This document shows, one piece after another, positions 1-7,473 of a stretch of DNA of 11,059 nucleotides. This DNA is from Syntrophaceae bacterium (GTDB lineage Bacteria; Desulfobacterota; Syntrophia; Syntrophales; UBA5619), in NCBI GenBank assembly GCA_919902745.1, contig CAKKRN010000196.1, forward strand, positions 1-11,059. The letters are read 5' to 3'. The position numbers and the translations under genes were made by a program. How positions within the stretch are numbered: position 1 is the stretch's first letter; every line of letters begins with the position of its first letter. Under the pieces are notes generated by a model, which was not told the DNA's origin, did not search any database, and saw nothing but the letters and a program-made list of their open reading frames with translations.

Positions 1-1656
1 CTGGAATTCGCGCTGGCCTGCACTGGGCGGATCGCCAAAGAGGGCAAGAGCACCCTCATCGGCCTTCCGGAGTGCAATGTGGGCCTCTTTCCCGGCGCCG
101 GCGGGACGCAGCGGCTGCCGCGGCTGATCGGCTATCCGGCGTTGGAACTGATCCTGAAGGGGACGATGCTTCCGGCGGCGAAGGCATATGAAATGGGGAT
201 CATCGACCGGCTGGTTCCCGCGGATGGCGACCTCCTTGCGTCGGCGAAGACCCTTCTCGAAGAGGTCATCGCCGGGACGGCGAACCTGAAGCGGCCCGTC
301 CAGGACTTCACCCAGATCGACGCCGTCGCGGAGATGGCGAAGGCGGGGATTCTCAAGGCGACCAAGGGGAGGGAAATCCCCGGCCCGATGCTGGCCCTCA
401 AATCGATGCACGAAGGGTTGAAGGTGTCGCTTGCGGAGGGGATAGAGATCGAAAAGAAGAACTTCGTCGAGGTGGTCCTGACGAAGGAGGCCAAGGGGAG
501 CATCAACACCTTCTTCATCAAGGGGATGACGGACAAGCCGCAGACGATGATGACCAAAGGGTTCGTCCCCAAACCGCTGAAGAAGGTAGCCGTCCTGGGC
601 TTCGGGACAATGGGCCGGGGGATCGTCATCGACACCCTCCGCAACACGCAGCTCCCCGTCCTCGTCAAGGACGTCCCCGAGGCCCTGGAGCCGGGAAAGG
701 CCTTCGTCCGGAAGATTCTGGACGGGATGGCCGAGAAAAAACGGCTGAAGGAGCCCGTGGATGCGATCATGTCCCGTCTCACGGTCACGACGGACTACAT
801 CGACGCCTTCCGGGAGATGGACCTCATCATCGAGGCGGTCTTCGAGGAGATCGGCGTGAAGAAACAGGTGTACGGGGAACTCGGCAAGGTGGTCCGGGAG
901 GATTGCATCATCGCGAGCAACACCTCTTCCATCCCGATCACCTCGATGGCCCCTTTCGTGGTGAAGCCGGCGCGTTTCGGCGGGATCCACTTCTTTTCGC
1001 CTGTCTGGCTGATGCAGCTCGTGGAGGTGATCCGCGGCGAGCAGACCGCCCAGGAGACGATCGACAACCTACTCAGTTTTGCAGGGCTCATCCGGAAGCG
1101 GCCCATCGTCTGCCGGGATAACGCCGGCTTCGTCGTCAATGCGATGCTCTTCCCCAACTTCGTCAATGCACTGAAATACATCGAGGAAGGGAATCCCATC
1201 GAAAAGGTGGACCGGGCGATGACCCATTTTGGCATGCCCGTGGGACCGATCCGGCTCATCGACGAGGTGGGAATCGACGTCCTTTACAAGATCTTTATCG
1301 GGATGGGGATCAAGCAGGAGACGGTGAAGAGCGTGGTCGAGGCGGGGCGCCTCGGGCTGAAGAAATCGGGCAAGGGGTTCTTCCTGAAGGACGGCAGCGT
1401 CGATCCGGAGGTGCTGCCGCTGATCGCGAAGCGCCCGCCGCTGGAAGTCAGCGAAGAGGAGATCAAACTGGGGCTCCTTACCGCGATGGTCCAGGTGGGA
1501 AAAGACCTCCTCGACCGGAAGATCGTTGACGACGTCCGGATGATCGACGTGGGGATCATCTGGGGGCTCGGCTTCCCCGCCGACAAGGGCGGCCCGATGA
1601 AGTGGGCCGACCTCATCGGCCTGAGCCGAAAGCTCTACGGGAAGAATTTCTATTAA
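1..1656 (+). CDS. Fused enoyl-CoA hydratase / 3-hydroxyacyl-CoA dehydrogenase (FadB/FadJ type), 5'-truncated by window edge
   Basis: Cytoplasmic beta-oxidation enzyme that hydrates trans-2-enoyl-CoA and oxidises the resulting 3-hydroxyacyl-CoA with NAD+. The frame is open from base 1, so the true start lies upstream; the GTG at 79 is internal (LPECNVGLFPGAGGTQRLP). Numbering visible residues from base 1: Glu2 and Glu24 (GLPE) match the two hydratase catalytic glutamates (E. coli FadB Glu119/Glu139, known). A Rossmann NAD site GFGTMG lies at about 200-205. Dehydrogenase residues are Ser309 (SNTSS), His330 (IHFFSP) and Glu342, with the His-Glu spacing of 12 expected for the family, and Asn380 (GFVVN). 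A second 3HCDH C-terminal repeat ends the protein. 551 residues are visible; about 117 are missing, giving a total somewhat shorter than FadB (729 aa). In a syntroph it could work in either fatty-acid degradation or synthesis direction; the sequence does not decide this. A terminator follows. Confidence 0.93.
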   Translation: MEFALACTGRIAKEGKSTLIGLPECNVGLFPGAGGTQRLPRLIGYPALELILKGTMLPAAKAYEMGIIDRLVPADGDLLASAKTLLEEVIAGTANLKRPVQDFTQIDAVAEMAKAGILKATKGREIPGPMLALKSMHEGLKVSLAEGIEIEKKNFVEVVLTKEAKGSINTFFIKGMTDKPQTMMTKGFVPKPLKKVAVLGFGTMGRGIVIDTLRNTQLPVLVKDVPEALEPGKAFVRKILDGMAEKKRLKEPVDAIMSRLTVTTDYIDAFREMDLIIEAVFEEIGVKKQVYGELGKVVREDCIIASNTSSIPITSMAPFVVKPARFGGIHFFSPVWLMQLVEVIRGEQTAQETIDNLLSFAGLIRKRPIVCRDNAGFVVNAMLFPNFVNALKYIEEGNPIEKVDRAMTHFGMPVGPIRLIDEVGIDVLYKIFIGMGIKQETVKSVVEAGRLGLKKSGKGFFLKDGSVDPEVLPLIAKRPPLEVSEEEIKLGLLTAMVQVGKDLLDRKIVDDVRMIDVGIIWGLGFPADKGGPMKWADLIGLSRKLYGKNFY

Positions 1657-1704
1657 CCCCCATGCCCGGGTCGGGCACAACGAAAACCGTACGACGGAAA
1701 CAGA

Positions 1705-1746
1705 AGGCGCCCCGGGAGGAGAGCATCCGGGGCGCTTCCCGTTTTT
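1705..1746 (+). terminator. Rho-independent terminator after the beta-oxidation gene
   Basis: GCGCCCCGG (1707-1715) pairs perfectly with CCGGGGCGC (1727-1735), and the stem extends by a G-T and an A-T pair. The loop is 11 nt, followed by TTCCCGTTTTT (1736-1746). It lies 48 bp after the stop codon. The complementary strand also has a T-rich stretch after the stem, so it may have served the convergent dehydrogenase remnant as well. Confidence 0.85.
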
Positions 1747-1757
1747 ACCGCTGGTGT

Positions 1758-1922
1758 TTATCGGTCCGGTTCGATGACCACCTTGATCGCCGTCGGATCG
1801 TTCGCCGCGACGGCGAAGGCCTGCGCGACCCGCGAGATCGGAAAGCGGTGGGTGATCAGCGGCTCGATGTCGAGCTGCCCCTGTATCACCGGCCGCAGAG
1901 CCAGCGGCGTCCAGAGGGTGCG
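1758..1922 (-). pseudogene. C-terminal remnant of a zinc-type medium-chain alcohol/sorbitol/threonine dehydrogenase
   Basis: On the minus strand, about 54 codons ending in TAA (1760-1758) read like the end of a medium-chain zinc dehydrogenase: LRPVIQGQLDIEPLITHRF, then VAQAFAVAAND and TAIKVVIEP. The family normally ends with (I/V)xxGxxxxxPLITHxFPLxxxxxAF and xxxIKVVIxP. Upstream of about 1922 the same frame stays open to 2111 but no longer resembles the family. The catalytic domain, zinc ligands and Rossmann fold are absent, and the region where they should lie is taken by the leader and start of the oppositely oriented transporter gene. I read this as a gene stub left by deletion or rearrangement. 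It has no plausible start or ribosome binding site of its own, and the upstream boundary is approximate. Confidence 0.7.
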
Positions 1923-1963
1923 CTGCCTGTTCTCTTTTCGAAGGGCGGAAGGGTGTTTTCCCC

Positions 1964-1994
1964 TTGACGGCAAACGTGAAATCATCGACATAAG
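1964..1994 (+). promoter_or_regulatory. Possible sigma70-type promoter for the DMT transporter
   Basis: TTGACG (1964-1969, five of six to the -35 consensus) is followed after 19 bp by CATAAG (1989-1994, four of six). The -10 match and the long spacer are weak. It lies about 55 bp upstream of the transporter start, just beyond the dehydrogenase remnant, where a promoter is needed because a terminator isolates the preceding gene. Confidence 0.3.
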
Positions 1995-2049
1995 GCCAAA
2001 GCTTGTCCGAATATCCCCGCCCGCTGGAGAAAAGAGAGGGGAAAATCGC

Positions 2050-2955
2050 ATGCCGGCTCCTCCGGAGAGAAACGAAAAAAAGAGGGCAACCCTTGCAGCG
2101 GTCGGATCCATCCTGCTGTGGTGCGCGAGCGGCGTCTGTTTCGCCCGCGGGGCGCGCCTCCTGGGACCGATGGCCTACCTGACGCTGATGACGGCAACGG
2201 GCGTGATCACGGTCGTCCTCCTGCAGCGCTTCCGGGGACAACCGTTCGCCAATCTGGTCCGCCTGCCTCTCCGGGTCATGGTCGCCGGTTTCTGGGGGGT
2301 CGCCTTCTACACGGTGATCCTGGCGCTCGCCTTCGGCATCGCCCCGGAGCGCGCCATCGGCCAGGTCAATCTCCTGAACTACCTCTGGCCGGTCTGGATC
2401 GTCCTGCTGTCCGCCGTCCTGATCCGGGAGAAGACGCGGCTGCTCCCGACAGCGGCAGGCGTCCTTCTCGGATTCGCGGGGATCATCGTCGCGCGTGGTC
2501 CGGCAGAGCTTCTGCGTGCACCCGAAAACCCGCTGCCGCTGTTCCTTGCCCTTTTGGGCGGGTTCCTCTGGGCTTGTTACAGCGTCCTCCTCCGGCGCTG
2601 GCGGATTCCTGCAGAGCAGGGGGGGACGGCGTTCCATTTCACCCTCTGTGCGCTGATGGCCGCGGCGGTCGCCGCCATCCGGGGGGAGTGGCAGAATCTG
2701 CCGCCGGTCGGCGCGGAGTCGCTCTTCTGGATCCTCTTCGGCGGGATCGGTCCGGTGGGGCTTGCGTACCACTGGTGGGAGATCGGAGTGAAGCGCGGCC
2801 ATGTGCCATTGATCAGCACGCTCGCCTATTTCATCCCCATCGGTTCCACCCTGCTCATCGGCCTCCTCTTCCGGGAGGCGATGGGGCCGGGACTCCTCTT
2901 CGGGGCTGTCCTGATCGCAGCGGGCGCCTGGCTGGCGGGACGGACGCAGGAGTAA
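2050..2955 (+). CDS. DMT-superfamily (EamA) transporter, YddG-like
   Basis: Inner-membrane permease of the drug/metabolite transporter superfamily, 301 aa, the usual length for two five-helix EamA repeats. Hydrophobic segments start near residues 13, 41, 77, 104, 131, 161, 193, 223, 253 and 279, giving about ten helices. NYLWPVWIVLLS (110-121) and AYFIPIGSTLL (259-269) resemble the two repeats of the YddG aromatic amino-acid exporter group, as I recall it. The likely role is efflux of amino acids or related metabolites; the substrate cannot be read from sequence. The frame is open well upstream, but ATG 2050 is chosen because GAGAGGGG (2034-2041) sits 8 nt before it and the family's N-terminus begins here; the upstream part has no transporter character and lies antisense to the dehydrogenase stub. 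It converges on the DUF169 gene with a 30-bp gap. Confidence 0.88.
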   Translation: MPAPPERNEKKRATLAAVGSILLWCASGVCFARGARLLGPMAYLTLMTATGVITVVLLQRFRGQPFANLVRLPLRVMVAGFWGVAFYTVILALAFGIAPERAIGQVNLLNYLWPVWIVLLSAVLIREKTRLLPTAAGVLLGFAGIIVARGPAELLRAPENPLPLFLALLGGFLWACYSVLLRRWRIPAEQGGTAFHFTLCALMAAAVAAIRGEWQNLPPVGAESLFWILFGGIGPVGLAYHWWEIGVKRGHVPLISTLAYFIPIGSTLLIGLLFREAMGPGLLFGAVLIAAGAWLAGRTQE

Positions 2956-2985
2956 AGCGGAAGGCAGGCCTTGACGAGGCGGCTT

Positions 2986-3813
2986 CTACCCCGATTTCTT
3001 CGTCTTGAGGAGCTCCTGCCAGGTGTGGCGCTGGAGGAACGACCCGTCGACGTTCGCTTCCATCTCCTTAAACAGCGCGAACGGCATGGCAAAGCTGAGA
3101 AGGTTGTCGCCCAACTGCTTGCGGATGAAGACCCGGGCGGAGAGGTCGGTCAGCCCCACCACGGCGCGCGGCCGGTTGGATTCCGCCTCCTGGTAGGGGT
3201 AGATGCCGATCGTCTGGCAGCCGGCGGCGAACGGAATGAAAACATTTTCATTGCTTCCGCGACCGTAGTTCGCCAGGACGACGAGCGCCGACAGTTCGTC
3301 CGGGTCGGCGAAGAAGATCACCGTCTGCGGCGTCTCTTTTTCGGTGTCGACATCGGCCAGCGGCCGGAAGACGACGTAGCGCTTCGGGATCTGCATGATC
3401 GGGAGGCCCGTGACGAAGCGCTTCACATCCTCCGGCGTCTTGACGTAGCGTTCGCCGTTGACGAAGTTATCGTAGGCCTCGCCCGTCAGGAAGGGTTTGA
3501 CCTTCTCCGCGACGGCCGGACCCTCCGCCCACCCTTCGATACCGGAGGAGAGGAAGTGGCAGAAGCCCTCTTCGCTGCCGGGAAAACTTTGATATTGATT
3601 CCCGAAACCCATCCCGACACCGCCGCCGAAGCAACCGAATGTCTTCGCATCGCAGACGGCCGGCCGCCCCTTCACGGCGGAAGCGGCGAGCCACATTACG
3701 CAGCCCCAGCGGCCTTCCTGGAACTGCATCGCCCCTTCGGGCTTTTCGTCGGACCAGATCAGCGCGATGGGGGGATGCTTCGTCTCGATGGCCTGTGCGA
3801 TTCTGCTTTCCAT
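2986..3813 (-). CDS. DUF169 family protein (COG2043)
   Basis: 275-aa soluble protein with no signal peptide or membrane segment. It matches the DUF169 family, whose function is unknown: PPIALIWSDEKPEGAMQF (14-31), RWGCVMW (35-41), a cysteine- and glycine-rich block KTFGCFGGGVGMGFG (57-71), and FAAGCQTIGIYPYQE (195-209). Cys38, Cys61 and Cys199 lie in the most conserved blocks and could bind a metal or cofactor; that is inference only. ATG 3813 is supported by AAGGAG (3826-3821) 7 nt upstream and by a divergent promoter. The gene is monocistronic here, convergent with the transporter and divergent from the HD phosphohydrolase gene, so context gives no functional link. Members are common in anaerobes, which suits the rest of the window. 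Confidence 0.9.
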   Translation of the reverse strand: MESRIAQAIETKHPPIALIWSDEKPEGAMQFQEGRWGCVMWLAASAVKGRPAVCDAKTFGCFGGGVGMGFGNQYQSFPGSEEGFCHFLSSGIEGWAEGPAVAEKVKPFLTGEAYDNFVNGERYVKTPEDVKRFVTGLPIMQIPKRYVVFRPLADVDTEKETPQTVIFFADPDELSALVVLANYGRGSNENVFIPFAAGCQTIGIYPYQEAESNRPRAVVGLTDLSARVFIRKQLGDNLLSFAMPFALFKEMEANVDGSFLQRHTWQELLKTKKSG

Positions 3814-3851
3814 ATGGGGGCTCCTTGATCATCCGTTCGTTGGTTTTTTGT

Positions 3852-3880
3852 TTTATATCATAGAGAAAACGGCGGCGCAA
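3852..3880 (-). promoter_or_regulatory. Candidate promoter for the DUF169 gene
   Basis: Read on the minus strand, TTGCGC (3880-3875) is followed after exactly 17 bp by TATAAA (3857-3852). The -10 matches five of six bases and the -35 three of six. The local sequence is AT-rich compared with the coding regions, and the site is 39 bp upstream of the DUF169 start codon, before a good Shine-Dalgarno sequence. Confidence 0.45.
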
Positions 3881-3973
3881 TCGCTTCGGGATGCTTAAAG
3901 ACAACGTGATGGTCAACAGGAGAGTCAATTCCGTTGTTTGCTATTTTGCCCCGAATATTGTAGAAATGCCCCC

Positions 3974-5389
3974 ATGAAGACGATGCCGGTCGAATATGCG
4001 GGTATCTATAAAGGGATGGCGCTGATCGCCGATCCGATCTACCGGTACGCCTCCTTCACCGTCCCCGCGGCGGACGGCGGCGAGAAAACCGAGAAGGAGC
4101 TGATCGACTCCCCTTGGATGCAGCGTCTCCGGAGGATCTACCAGCTCCAGAGCGCCCGCTGGGTTTACCCGGCGGCCGAGCATACCCGGTTTCAGCATTC
4201 CCTCGGAACGATGCACATGGCGGGCGAGTTCGGCCGCCACCTCTACCCGTCGCTGAAGGAGGTCTGCCCGGACGCCCCCTCCGCGAACTGCGTGGAGGAG
4301 CTCCTCCGGGTGGCGGGTCTGCTTCACGACGTGGGGCACGGCCCTTACGGCCACTTCTTCGACGACCATTTCCTGGGCCAGTATGGGCTCACCCATGAGG
4401 ATCTGGGCCGGTTGATCATCTGCCGGAAGCTGGGCCGGGTCATCTCCCGGGTCCGGCGGAGCCCCTCGGGACCCTTTGCCGAAGGCGAGACGCTCGATCC
4501 CGCCCAGGTGGCCTTCCTGATCCGGATGCCGGATTTGTACGATGCAAAGATGCCCCGATGGCTTCAGCTTCTCCGCCAGCTCTTCTCGGGCATCTATACC
4601 GTGGACAACCTCGATTATGTCCAGCGCGACGCCTTCATGACCGGCTTTTCGCTCGACATCGTCGACATCACGCGTCTCCGCTTCTACACCTTCTTTACGA
4701 AGGATGGCCTTACGCTCCACCAGGCGGGCGTCTCGGCGCTGAGCCGCTTTCTGAACGCGAGATTGAACCTCTATTCCAACGTCTATTTCCACCGGACGAC
4801 GCGGGCGCTGGATCTCCACCTCCAGGAGATCTTCCGCGACACGATGGACATGATCCTGCCGGTTAATCCCATCGACGATCTGGATGCGTACCTGGATTGC
4901 GACGAGTGGCGGCTCTTTTCCGAGGTCCGGTCGTGGCCCGACAGCGCTGATCCGCGGAAACGGAAGCTCGGGCGGGAATGGGAAAAGCTTCACCACCGGG
5001 AGGTTAAATGGAAGATGTCTTTTTCGGCGGAGATCTCGATCGACCAGCTCCCGAAAGGGACCCGCTTCTCCCCCCCACCCGACTATGAGAAACAGATCCG
5101 CTCCTGCCTGCCCGGCCCGCTGAAGAAAAAACCCTTCCGCGTTGATCTGGCGACGCAGGACCCGCGGCCGATCAATCCGATGGCGGAGACGGAAAAAAGG
5201 GTGAACATCTTCGACCCGGTGACCGGAACGACCTCCCCCGAACCGCTCCGGGAGATCTACCGCTTCATCCCGGCCCGGGTTGTCCATCTTCGGGTCTTTT
5301 CCCTGAACCACGACCACGACGACCTCATAGCCCGTGCGACGGAACGTATCCTTGGCGCCGTGGACGGAACGTCGAAGACGAATATCTGA
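3974..5389 (+). CDS. HD-domain dNTP triphosphohydrolase, SAMHD1/COG1078-like
   Basis: 471-aa cytoplasmic phosphohydrolase. Residues 49-82 and 116-127 follow the SAMHD1-type HD core: MQRLRRIYQL, then EHTRFQHSLG and LLHDVGHGPYGH. Metal ligands would be His75, His118, Asp119 and Asp211 (VDNLDYVQRD). His122, His127 and His141 (LTHE) fall where SAMHD1 has His210, His215 and His233. Gln50 matches the SAMHD1 Gln149 position. All catalytic positions appear intact, so hydrolysis of dNTPs to nucleoside plus triphosphate is the likely reaction, though COG1078 members vary in substrate. The C-terminal half (about 300-471) is less recognisable. No start has a good Shine-Dalgarno; ATG 3974 is chosen over TTG 3938, ATG 3983 and ATG 4016, and a 4016 start would still keep the whole HD domain. 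Its stop shares one base with the start of the NrdD-like gene, implying coupled translation. Confidence 0.88.
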   Translation: MKTMPVEYAGIYKGMALIADPIYRYASFTVPAADGGEKTEKELIDSPWMQRLRRIYQLQSARWVYPAAEHTRFQHSLGTMHMAGEFGRHLYPSLKEVCPDAPSANCVEELLRVAGLLHDVGHGPYGHFFDDHFLGQYGLTHEDLGRLIICRKLGRVISRVRRSPSGPFAEGETLDPAQVAFLIRMPDLYDAKMPRWLQLLRQLFSGIYTVDNLDYVQRDAFMTGFSLDIVDITRLRFYTFFTKDGLTLHQAGVSALSRFLNARLNLYSNVYFHRTTRALDLHLQEIFRDTMDMILPVNPIDDLDAYLDCDEWRLFSEVRSWPDSADPRKRKLGREWEKLHHREVKWKMSFSAEISIDQLPKGTRFSPPPDYEKQIRSCLPGPLKKKPFRVDLATQDPRPINPMAETEKRVNIFDPVTGTTSPEPLREIYRFIPARVVHLRVFSLNHDHDDLIARATERILGAVDGTSKTNI

Positions 5390-7473
5390 TGATCACCGAT
5401 CTGGAAACCACCGACATCACGCTCTTCGTTCGCACCTCCGCTGAGGAGGTCGCCCGCTGGAACCGCCGGAGAATCGTCGAGGCGCTGATCCGCGAGGCGG
5501 CGATCGACGAGGAGACCGCCGAGGCGATCAGTCGGGAGGTCGAAAAACAGATCGTCTCCTCCGGGATCAGCCTGCTCACGTCGGCTCTCATCCGGGAGCT
5601 CGTGGATGCCAAGCTGATCGAACGGGGGCTGGAACAGGCGAGACGGCTCCACGCCCGCCTCGGCTTCCCTCTCTACGACGTCCGGCAGCTCATCCGCCAT
5701 CAGAACAAGGAAAACGCGAATGTGCCCCACGCCCCGGAGGGGACCAGCCTGGCCCTCGTCGAGGGGATCAAGCGGGAATACGCGCTCCACGACGTCTTCT
5801 CCCGGGAGGTGGGCGACGCCCATCTCTCCGGCGATCTTCACCTCCACGGCCTGGGCTACATCGACCGGCCTTACAGCGCCTTCCAGTCGCTCGAATACCT
5901 CAAACGGTTCGGCCTCAAGCTGCCCCATTCCGTGACGGTCGCCGGTCCGGCGCGGCATGCGGAGGTCCTGCTCGCCCACATGGTCCGTTTCGGGGCCTCG
6001 CTCCAGGGGCATTTCGCCGGCGTGATCGGCTGGGATGCGATCAACCTCTCGTTTGCACCCTACTTGGCGGGAATGGGGGAGCGGGAACTCGAACAATTCG
6101 CCCAGATGCTGATTTACGAATTCTCCCAGCTCACCTCGTCCCGCGGGGGGCAGGCGATCTTTACCGATATTCATCTCTGCTGGGAGGTTCCCGACGTTCT
6201 CGCCGAACTCCCCGCTGTCGGCCCGGGAGGGAAGAACACCGGCCGAACCTTCCGGGAGTATGGGGAAGATGCCCGACGATTCGCCCGGGCGCTTATGGCG
6301 GTTTACCGGGAGGGGGACGCCACGGGAAAGCCGTTCATTTTCCCCCGGCCCATCGTCCACATCACGGATGCGTTCTTCCGAACACCGGGTCACGAGGCAT
6401 TTCTGGAGCAGGTTTGCGGCGTTGCCGCTGCGAAGGGGAATCCTTGCCTGGTCCTCGATCGGGAAAACCGTTCACGCATCTTCCCTTGCGGCTGTGTGGA
6501 TTTCGGCGAAGAAGCCGCGGACGGCGCCCGCGATCCCTGGAAAAGAAGATGTGCTTCGATCCAGAACGTAACCCTGAACCTCCCCCGTCTCGGCTACCGC
6601 GCCTGGGAAGAAGACGACAGCAAACTTTTTTCTCTGCTCGACGAGGCGATGGGGCTCGCAGCGAAGGCCCATATCCAAAAGCGCGACTTCATTGAAAATC
6701 TCCTTTCCATCGGGGCCGCCGGGCCGCTCGCGATGCTCGCGATGCAAAACGACGGCTCTCCGTATTTCCGGATGGCCGAGGCGACCTATCTGATCGGGGT
6801 GACGGGACTCAATGAACTGGTCCAGATCCGGAAGGAGAAACAATTGCATGAGTCGGACGAGGCGCTGGCCTTCGGCCTTTCACTCATCGGCCACATGAGG
6901 AAAGAGGGCGAGAAACTCTGCGAAATCCACGGGATGAAATTTGTTCTGGAGCAGACCCCTGCGGAGACCACCGCCCACCGTTTCGCCCGTCTCGACCTGA
7001 AGCACTTCTCCCCGCTGCCGGGCCGTTATGTCCGGGGCGATTTGACCAGGGGGGAGATCTACTACACGAACGCCACCCATCTCCATCCCGCGGCGCCGGT
7101 CGATCCGGCGACGCGGATCAGGCTGGAGGGGCTCTTTCACCCCTTCTTCCGGGCGGGGGCCGTCACCCATATCGAGTTGGGGGCTGCCGAGCCACCGGCC
7201 GAAGCCCTTGCCGGTATGGCCGTCCAAGCGTTCCGCGAGACGCAGAACAACCAGATCGTCTTCTCCCCCGAGTTCACCTGCTGTGCCCGCTGCGACGCGA
7301 CAATGCGGGGGATTCTCGAAACGTGCGTAAATTGCGGTTCTCAAGAGGTGGATGGCCTTGCCCGGATCACCCAGTATTACAGCCGGGTCTCCGGCTGGAA
7401 CCGGGGCAAGCGCGCCGAGCTCCGCGACCGGAACCGCAACCGAGACGCCTTCCCCGCCGATCCCCTTCCTTAA
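5389..7473 (+). CDS. NrdD-like anaerobic (class III) ribonucleoside-triphosphate reductase homologue with altered radical motif
   Basis: 694 aa, full length for the ATP-cone plus NRDD architecture. Residues about 10-90 form an ATP-cone-like allosteric region (RTSAEEVARWNRRRIVEAL). The glycyl-radical-enzyme barrel follows: HLSGDLHLHGLGY (145-157), LQGHFAGVIGWDAINL (205-220), QNVTLNLPRLGY (392-403), FVLEQTPAE (518-526). A zinc ribbon has Cys632/Cys635 and Cys646/Cys649. Known class III RNRs reduce NTPs using a C-terminal glycyl radical made by NrdG. Here the expected RxTGYxS reads RITQYYS, with Gln662 (CAG, 7372-7374) at the radical Gly position; the nearest Gly is 669 in SGWN. By my recalled consensus, RPYC reads RPYS (Ser163) and the radical-Cys loop CCR reads CGC (367-369). 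The frame is uninterrupted and codon use ordinary, so it is not decaying. No nrdG is adjacent. The start overlaps the HD gene's stop (TGATG). Homology is certain; RNR activity is doubtful. Confidence 0.88.
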   Translation: MITDLETTDITLFVRTSAEEVARWNRRRIVEALIREAAIDEETAEAISREVEKQIVSSGISLLTSALIRELVDAKLIERGLEQARRLHARLGFPLYDVRQLIRHQNKENANVPHAPEGTSLALVEGIKREYALHDVFSREVGDAHLSGDLHLHGLGYIDRPYSAFQSLEYLKRFGLKLPHSVTVAGPARHAEVLLAHMVRFGASLQGHFAGVIGWDAINLSFAPYLAGMGERELEQFAQMLIYEFSQLTSSRGGQAIFTDIHLCWEVPDVLAELPAVGPGGKNTGRTFREYGEDARRFARALMAVYREGDATGKPFIFPRPIVHITDAFFRTPGHEAFLEQVCGVAAAKGNPCLVLDRENRSRIFPCGCVDFGEEAADGARDPWKRRCASIQNVTLNLPRLGYRAWEEDDSKLFSLLDEAMGLAAKAHIQKRDFIENLLSIGAAGPLAMLAMQNDGSPYFRMAEATYLIGVTGLNELVQIRKEKQLHESDEALAFGLSLIGHMRKEGEKLCEIHGMKFVLEQTPAETTAHRFARLDLKHFSPLPGRYVRGDLTRGEIYYTNATHLHPAAPVDPATRIRLEGLFHPFFRAGAVTHIELGAAEPPAEALAGMAVQAFRETQNNQIVFSPEFTCCARCDATMRGILETCVNCGSQEVDGLARITQYYSRVSGWNRGKRAELRDRNRNRDAFPADPLP

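Noticed and set aside
1069..2802. Long minus-strand open frame (577 codons) antisense to the beta-oxidation and transporter genes
   Set aside because: It crosses two well-identified genes, the terminator and the dehydrogenase stub; the translation is rich in Arg, Pro and Asp with no recognisable domain, as expected from the antisense of GC-rich genes.
2956..2985. Terminator between the convergent transporter and DUF169 genes
   Set aside because: Only a 4-bp stem (AAGG/CCTT) is visible, with no T-run in either direction; too weak to call.
3941..5317. Minus-strand open frame (458 codons) opposite the HD phosphohydrolase
   Set aside because: Composition is typical antisense shadow, and the opposite strand has a complete HD catalytic motif set.
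5389..7473. Frameshift or sequencing error as the cause of the odd NrdD motifs
   Set aside because: Recognisable NrdD sequence continues in one frame on both sides of each changed motif, so no local frameshift explains Ser163, the CGC loop or Gln662. Single-base error remains possible for Ser163 (AGC versus TGC).
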